Below, piece after piece: positions 59,926 through 64,000 of a stretch of 64,000 nucleotides of DNA. Each line of letters starts with the position of its first letter. The first letter of the stretch is position 1. Origin of the DNA: Syntrophaceae bacterium UBA2280 (GTDB lineage: Bacteria > Desulfobacterota > Syntrophia > Syntrophales > Smithellaceae); contig DDWS01000014.1 of assembly GCA_002347685.1 (NCBI GenBank), positions 49,614 to 113,613 on the forward strand, given 5' to 3'. The notes beneath the pieces are model-generated. The model was given only the letters and a program-made list of their open reading frames with translations, was not told the DNA's origin and ran no database searches. Made by a program: the position numbers and the translations under genes.

Positions 59926-61639
59926 TTTTTACCTTCCACCTTTCGTATACATGATCGCCGGAGCGCTGGTGCTTCCGTTGCTGCCGAAAAAAACCCGGTC
60001 AACGGCATTTTTGATATTTCCGTTGATGACCCTGCTGGTCATCTGGACGTCACCCTTCGGCGAGATATCCTCGGTGAGCTATGCCGGCTATACCCTCACC
60101 CTGGTCAGCATGGACGCCTTGAGCAGGATATTCGGAACGATTTTCGCCCTGATTGCCTTCATCGGCGGTGTTTACGCTTTCAACGTGAAGGAGACGGCAC
60201 AGCAGTCAGCGGCGCTGTTGTATGCCGGGGGCGCCGTGGGCGTGGTTTTCGCGGGGGATTACTTTACGCTTTTTATATTCTGGGAGCTGATGGCCGTCGC
60301 ATCAGCCTATCTGATCTGGGCGCGGCGAACGAAAGAAGCACAGCAAGCCGGCATGCGTTATATCCTCGTTCATTTGTTCGGCGGCAGTCTGCTGTTGTCG
60401 GGGATTCTGCTGCATCTTTCTTCCGGCGGCAGCCTGCGAATCGAACAGATCGCACCGAATGCGTCGTTATCATCCTGGCTGATTCTGCTCGGCGTGGGAT
60501 TGAACGCGGCCATTCCACCGCTACACGCATGGCTTTCCGACGCCTATCCGAAAGCGACCATCGCCGGCGCTGTTTTCCTGAGCGCTTTCACCACAAAAAC
60601 CGCCGTCTACGTCCTCATCAGGCTCTTTGCGGGGTGGGAGATTCTCATCTTCGCCGGCGTCATCATGACCCTCTATGGCGTCATTTATGCTGTCCTGGCC
60701 AATAATATCCGCGAAATCCTCGCGTATCACATCATCAGCCAGGTGGGTTTCATGGTGACGGGCGTGGGAATCGGTACGGCCCTCGCGCTAAACGGCGCGG
60801 TCGCGCACGCTTTTTGTCACATTCTTTACAAGGCTCTACTTTTCATGGGCGCAGGCGCGGTTTTGCAGACCACCGGCATCAGTCAATTGACAAATCTGGG
60901 AGGATTCGCCAGATACCAGAAGGCCACCCTGGCCCTATACATGATCGGCGCTTTTTCCATATCCGGATTTCCGCTCTTTAACGGCTTTATCAGCAAGTCC
61001 ATGATTGTCAGCGCAGCGGGCTACGCCCACTATGACATCATCATGCTGCTTTTGATGCTGGCTTCGGTGGGAACGTTTTTGTCTATCGGGCTGAAACTTC
61101 CGTACTTCACCTGGTTCGGTGAAGACCGTGGCATCCGCCCGACGAAAACACCGAAAGCAATGCTGGCGGCGATGGGAATAGCATCATTTTTCTGCATCCT
61201 TCTGGGTGTCGCGCCATCGCTGCTTTATGCTTATCTGCCCTATGAGGCGACCTACAGTCCCTATACGATTCCCCATCTGCTCGAAGCGTTGCAGATTCCG
61301 GCCTTTACGTTTGTCGCATTCTGGATGCTTCGCGGCAAACTGGCGGGAAGCCCCACCATCACCATCGACACGGACTGGTTTTACCGCAAACCAGCGGGCG
61401 TGGTGCGGACCGTCTTCGTGGATTGGGTAAGCGTCTTTTTCGACGCCGCGGAAAGAAAATCACTTGCGCTGGCGCATTTTATCTCGGAGTTGAGCAAAAA
61501 TCCTGTCCGATTTTTTTTCCATGATGATTCCGCCTCGACGCTATACTCACCGGGACGCTACCGCCAGCCGATAACGGCCATCATGCTTTTCGTGCTTTTC
61601 GGTTTTATCCTCTTCGCTGTGGCGGCCATTTTTTCCTGA
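59915..61639 (+). CDS. Third NuoL/M/N-type antiporter subunit
   Basis: A 574-residue protein of the antiporter fold with Glu124 in IFWELMAVASAYL. At the position of the helix-7 Lys it has Asn197 (GVGLNAAIPPLHAWLSDAYP), although Lys228 in SAFTTKTAVYVL is retained. A long C-terminal extension (about 460-574) holds amphipathic helix-like sequence and a final membrane anchor (IMLFVLFGFILFAVAAIF), as in lateral-helix antiporter subunits. It is last in the operon. It may be a specialised end subunit that couples or plugs the ion path. Confidence 0.9.
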   Translation: MFGSFYLPPFVYMIAGALVLPLLPKKTRSTAFLIFPLMTLLVIWTSPFGEISSVSYAGYTLTLVSMDALSRIFGTIFALIAFIGGVYAFNVKETAQQSAALLYAGGAVGVVFAGDYFTLFIFWELMAVASAYLIWARRTKEAQQAGMRYILVHLFGGSLLLSGILLHLSSGGSLRIEQIAPNASLSSWLILLGVGLNAAIPPLHAWLSDAYPKATIAGAVFLSAFTTKTAVYVLIRLFAGWEILIFAGVIMTLYGVIYAVLANNIREILAYHIISQVGFMVTGVGIGTALALNGAVAHAFCHILYKALLFMGAGAVLQTTGISQLTNLGGFARYQKATLALYMIGAFSISGFPLFNGFISKSMIVSAAGYAHYDIIMLLLMLASVGTFLSIGLKLPYFTWFGEDRGIRPTKTPKAMLAAMGIASFFCILLGVAPSLLYAYLPYEATYSPYTIPHLLEALQIPAFTFVAFWMLRGKLAGSPTITIDTDWFYRKPAGVVRTVFVDWVSVFFDAAERKSLALAHFISELSKNPVRFFFHDDSASTLYSPGRYRQPITAIMLFVLFGFILFAVAAIFS

Positions 61640-61683
61640 CTGCCCGCTGGAAGCTTCCCCTGAACAAGGACGTGTTTTACTCT

Positions 61684-62100
61684 TCACCCGCCAGCAATGT
61701 GAACCGGATTTTCCAGCATTGCGCGAATTTTTTTCAAAAAAGCGTCCGGATCTTGTACTTCCAGCGCAATCACCTCCCCGGGACAGACGGCGCTTTTGTC
61801 CCGGGTCAGGATGTTGTCGGCAATCTCCAAGGCTGAAAGACCGATGCCTTTTTTTTCCAGAAAGGCTTTAGCCGGAATTGACGCGACCCCGGCGGCAATT
61901 TCGGCAATCGTGCCGGAATAAACAATCATTCGTGCCGCGGCCAACCCCATAATTTTGTCGTGGAGAATCAATCCGGTATGATCGCGATATTTTTCCAGTG
62001 CGTCCCGAAGAGGCCGCAGACCGCCACCCGACACTGAATGAAGCAGTCGCTCTCCCTCGAAGATCGCCAGCGAATAGCGGGTGAAATCGGGCTTTAGCAT
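61684..62100 (-). CDS. DUF1893 domain protein
   Basis: From the ATG at 62100, which overlaps the preceding gene's end, the protein has 138 residues. The DUF1893 pattern runs over almost its whole length: RYSLAIFEGERLLHSVSGGG, DKIMGLAAARMIVYSG, a KKGIGLSALEIADNIL helix and DKSAVCPGEVIAL with a Cys. DUF1893 is uncharacterised; it is found with transporters and redox proteins and resembles cytidine deaminase-like folds only loosely. Coupled translation links it to the membrane protein. Confidence 0.85.
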   Translation of the reverse strand: MLKPDFTRYSLAIFEGERLLHSVSGGGLRPLRDALEKYRDHTGLILHDKIMGLAAARMIVYSGTIAEIAAGVASIPAKAFLEKKGIGLSALEIADNILTRDKSAVCPGEVIALEVQDPDAFLKKIRAMLENPVHIAGG

Positions 62101-62591
62101 AGATATTTTTTTATCGGTTTCATGGTCAGCGCGATCAGCAAAGCCCACAGGAGGTTCCCTAAAAACAGAACCACCACGAGTCGGGCAATGAATTCGGCGG
62201 AAAGCCCCGCAAAGAAATAGTCCGATACGATGAGCCAGGGAAGCTGGCAGGCATAGGCCAAAAGCACCGCCGGGATGATGTTGAAGGACTTGCGGACCAG
62301 GACGCCCGTCATAACGCCCAAAATCACATTGCCGACAATCAGATAAGGATTGCCGAGCATCAGCGCCGAATACAATGACCCGGTAATGCCCGCGACAAAA
62401 CCGCCCACGGGACCGAAGCTGACCGCCGCCAGAAAAATCGCCGCCGGGAAGAAATGGACCTTCCAGCTTTGTGCGAACGTGATATTGATCAGACTCAAGG
62501 CGATCGGCAGCAAAATCAGCAGGCCGAAAGCCAGGGCGGCACGCCGATAAGACCTGACGCCGGTTGTGATCGTTACTGAAGGATCTGTCAT
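62094..62591 (-). CDS. ECF transporter S-component-like membrane protein
   Basis: A 165-residue protein with about five or six helices (AALAFGLLILLPIALSL, FFPAAIFLAAVSFGPVGGFV, LIVGNVILGVMTGVLV, LVVVLFLGNLLWALLIAL). The pattern SFGPVGGFVAGITGSLYSAL, with paired glycines, resembles substrate-binding S components of energy-coupling factor transporters or related small permeases. No ATPase or T component is near, so ligand and partner are unknown. Strong ribosome site AAAGGAGGGG. Confidence 0.7.
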   Translation of the reverse strand: MTDPSVTITTGVRSYRRAALAFGLLILLPIALSLINITFAQSWKVHFFPAAIFLAAVSFGPVGGFVAGITGSLYSALMLGNPYLIVGNVILGVMTGVLVRKSFNIIPAVLLAYACQLPWLIVSDYFFAGLSAEFIARLVVVLFLGNLLWALLIALTMKPIKKYLC

Positions 62592-62929
62592 CTTGCCCCT
62601 CCTTTAGCTCATTGGTTTGAGATACTGCATATGAATACTACATTCAGGGGTTTGGTTTCAACATCGAATATTCCGCAGAAGAGGCCGGAAGCAGGAAAGC
62701 TCAACCGTCGGAAGAAAGACCAAAAAAAGATATGACATCGGGATTTCACGGCCGGCACTGCGTCCGATATTCGACTTCTGGCAATGACATATCGTCCCCG
62801 CTGCCGGACAAAATATTCAGTATGAAGCCTGCCGAAATTGTTTTAGTGTATTATTTGAGAAAAACCTTATTTTTTTTGGCCACAATGCTGGGTTGCACGA
62901 AAGATATCATCTGAAGCCAGGAGGTCTCC
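62592..62929. other. Divergent intergenic region without clear gene
   Basis: It holds the strong ribosome sites of the two flanking genes and an A/T tract (62867-62878). I cannot match a promoter confidently. A 60-codon frame ending at 62914 has no ribosome site. Confidence 0.5.
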
Positions 62930-63835
62930 ATGTCGATTAAAACAGGAAGGGCCGGGGGAACGGCCGAGGTCACCATCGATAATGACAACTGTAATTTGTG
63001 CGGGGCATGCGTGAAAGTCTGCACGGGAGCGCCGCTTCATATTGAAGACCGTCAGGTCAAGGTGGACCAGTCCATCATCTTCGGGTGTATCGCCTGCGGC
63101 CTTTGTGTGGCAGTGTGCCCCCGTGACTGCATCACCGTAACCGGAAGGGCCATGTCGCCGGGTGATTTCTTTGAAATCCCCCCGGTTGAGAAGAGGGCGA
63201 CCATCGATCAGTTGAAGTGTCTGATGCTCGCACGGAGAAGCACCAGAAATTTCAAAAACAGGAACATAGACAAAGAGACCATCGACAGGATCCTCGATGC
63301 CGCATCAACGGCTCCCATGGGGATCCCGCCTTCCGATGTCGAAATAACGATTTTCAATGGGAAAGAAAAGGTCCAGGAGTTCGCGAAGGACATTACCGGA
63401 CTCATGTACAGATCACGGTGGTTTTTCGGGCCGGTGATGAGAACGCTTTTGATACCTTTTTTCGGGAAAGCTTTCGCTGAATTGAGCAAGACCTTTATTT
63501 ATCCGATATCAATATTGTTCAGTGTCGAGAGGGAAAAGGGCAATGACCTGCTTTTTTACGGCGCTCCGCTGGTGATCTATTTTCACACATCGGCATATTC
63601 CGATCCTGCCGATCCTCTGATTGCGGCGACGTATGCCATGCTCGCCGCAGAATCCATGGGCATCGGAACCTGCATGATAGGCACGGTGCAGATCATGCAC
63701 TACAGTAAAAAGCTGAAAATAAAATACGGTATCGCTCATAGCAACCGTCCGGGTATTGCCGTCATTTTCGGATACCCGGCTATTGCATTTCATAAATCCA
63801 TCAAAAGGACCTTCTCGAGAATCTCATATGTATGA
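62930..63835 (+). CDS. Ferredoxin-nitroreductase fusion protein (second)
   Basis: The 301-residue protein has a two-cluster ferredoxin (Cys21, 24, 27, 31 and Cys53, 56, 59, 63: CNLCGACVKVC, CIACGLCVAVC). A nitroreductase fold follows with ARRSTRNFKNRNIDKET as the FMN-phosphate segment, ASTAPMGIPPSDVEI and ESMGIGTCMIG. It is a paralogue of the protein at 46383-47213, with an extra insertion (about 165-205) containing WFFGPVMRTLLIPFFG, which may lie against the membrane. Strong ribosome site AGGAGG. It stands alone on its strand. Confidence 0.92.
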   Translation: MSIKTGRAGGTAEVTIDNDNCNLCGACVKVCTGAPLHIEDRQVKVDQSIIFGCIACGLCVAVCPRDCITVTGRAMSPGDFFEIPPVEKRATIDQLKCLMLARRSTRNFKNRNIDKETIDRILDAASTAPMGIPPSDVEITIFNGKEKVQEFAKDITGLMYRSRWFFGPVMRTLLIPFFGKAFAELSKTFIYPISILFSVEREKGNDLLFYGAPLVIYFHTSAYSDPADPLIAATYAMLAAESMGIGTCMIGTVQIMHYSKKLKIKYGIAHSNRPGIAVIFGYPAIAFHKSIKRTFSRISYV

Positions 63836-64000
63836 CAGCAATATTCCAAATGAGTCGTGAAGGATCCTCCTTCCTGACGGTGGCTATCATCCCAGCCTGC
63901 CGGCGCCTGGTTTTCGACTCGCCGGATCGTGTACCATGCGGACACATGGATGGAAATTGAAACCCGGGAAATGAGATGTTAGTAGCAAATAGAAAAGTCC
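63836..64000. other. Right-edge intergenic sequence
   Basis: A palindrome GAAGGA-TCC-TCCTTC lies at about 63861-63875. It lacks a T tract, so terminator function is unproven. No gene is recognised before the window ends. Confidence 0.4.

Noticed and set aside
62732..62914. 60-codon frame before the second ferredoxin-nitroreductase
   Set aside because: No ribosome site, no motif, and it lies in the probable promoter region.
1..64000. CRISPR array, prophage, insertion sequence or integrase
   Set aside because: No regularly spaced repeats, transposase, integrase or phage structural genes are seen anywhere in the window.

Overview
The window reads as a chromosomal segment of a strictly anaerobic, Gram-negative bacterium of moderate G+C. 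Direct signs are outer-membrane barrels, lipoproteins, a Tat signal and two-component systems. Signs of anaerobic life are an ADP-forming acyl-CoA synthetase, a flavoredoxin-rubredoxin fusion, ferredoxin-nitroreductase fusions, three radical SAM enzymes and an Mrp-type antiporter operon. The gene mix fits the former Deltaproteobacteria, perhaps a Syntrophales-like syntroph. That placement is inference; no rRNA or tRNA gene is visible. I see no CRISPR array, insertion sequence, prophage or integrase.

Layout. 1-3070: truncated branched-chain amino acid type binding protein, a YtcJ-like amidohydrolase and two tiny genes. 3071-14357: a signalling island with a NtrC-type regulator and its PAS kinase (which carries a degenerate receiver), an ADP-forming acyl-CoA synthetase, a receiver protein with a large phosphorelay kinase, and a PAS kinase with an eroded ATP site. 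14669-21037: a three-gene envelope operon (orphan 757-residue protein, DUF748/AsmA-like protein, DUF4185 lipoprotein). 21047-33622: Tat amidohydrolase, haem-sensor diguanylate cyclase, RecQ, a PlpD-like patatin-barrel protein, a DUF3300 protein, Ogt, MntP, UvrC and a PfkB kinase.

33619-44830 is the most unusual part: a 13-gene, one-strand cluster. It contains FabA, a small membrane protein, two acyl carrier proteins, a B12-type radical SAM enzyme, a membrane-anchored polysaccharide deacetylase, a FabZ-like hotdog protein, two paralogous radical SAM enzymes, two FabF-type condensing enzymes, a YbgC-like thioesterase, a stand-alone polyketide-type dehydratase and a divergent PlsY acyltransferase. 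It looks like a dedicated pathway that builds, radically modifies and esterifies an unusual acyl chain. Ladderane-like or otherwise modified lipids are one possibility; the product cannot be read from sequence.

45109-53976: redox and envelope genes (rubredoxin fusion, SnoaL-like protein, ferredoxin-nitroreductase, an exported Sm-like protein, patatin, GntP permease, lipoprotein, outer-membrane barrel, M29 aminopeptidase). 54200-61639: an Mrp/Mbh-like cation/proton antiporter operon in which MrpA is split and three NuoL/M/N-type subunits are present. 61684-63835: DUF1893 protein, an S-component-like membrane protein and a second ferredoxin-nitroreductase. Several sigma-70-like promoters with near-consensus boxes, and several inverted repeats beside them, are listed.
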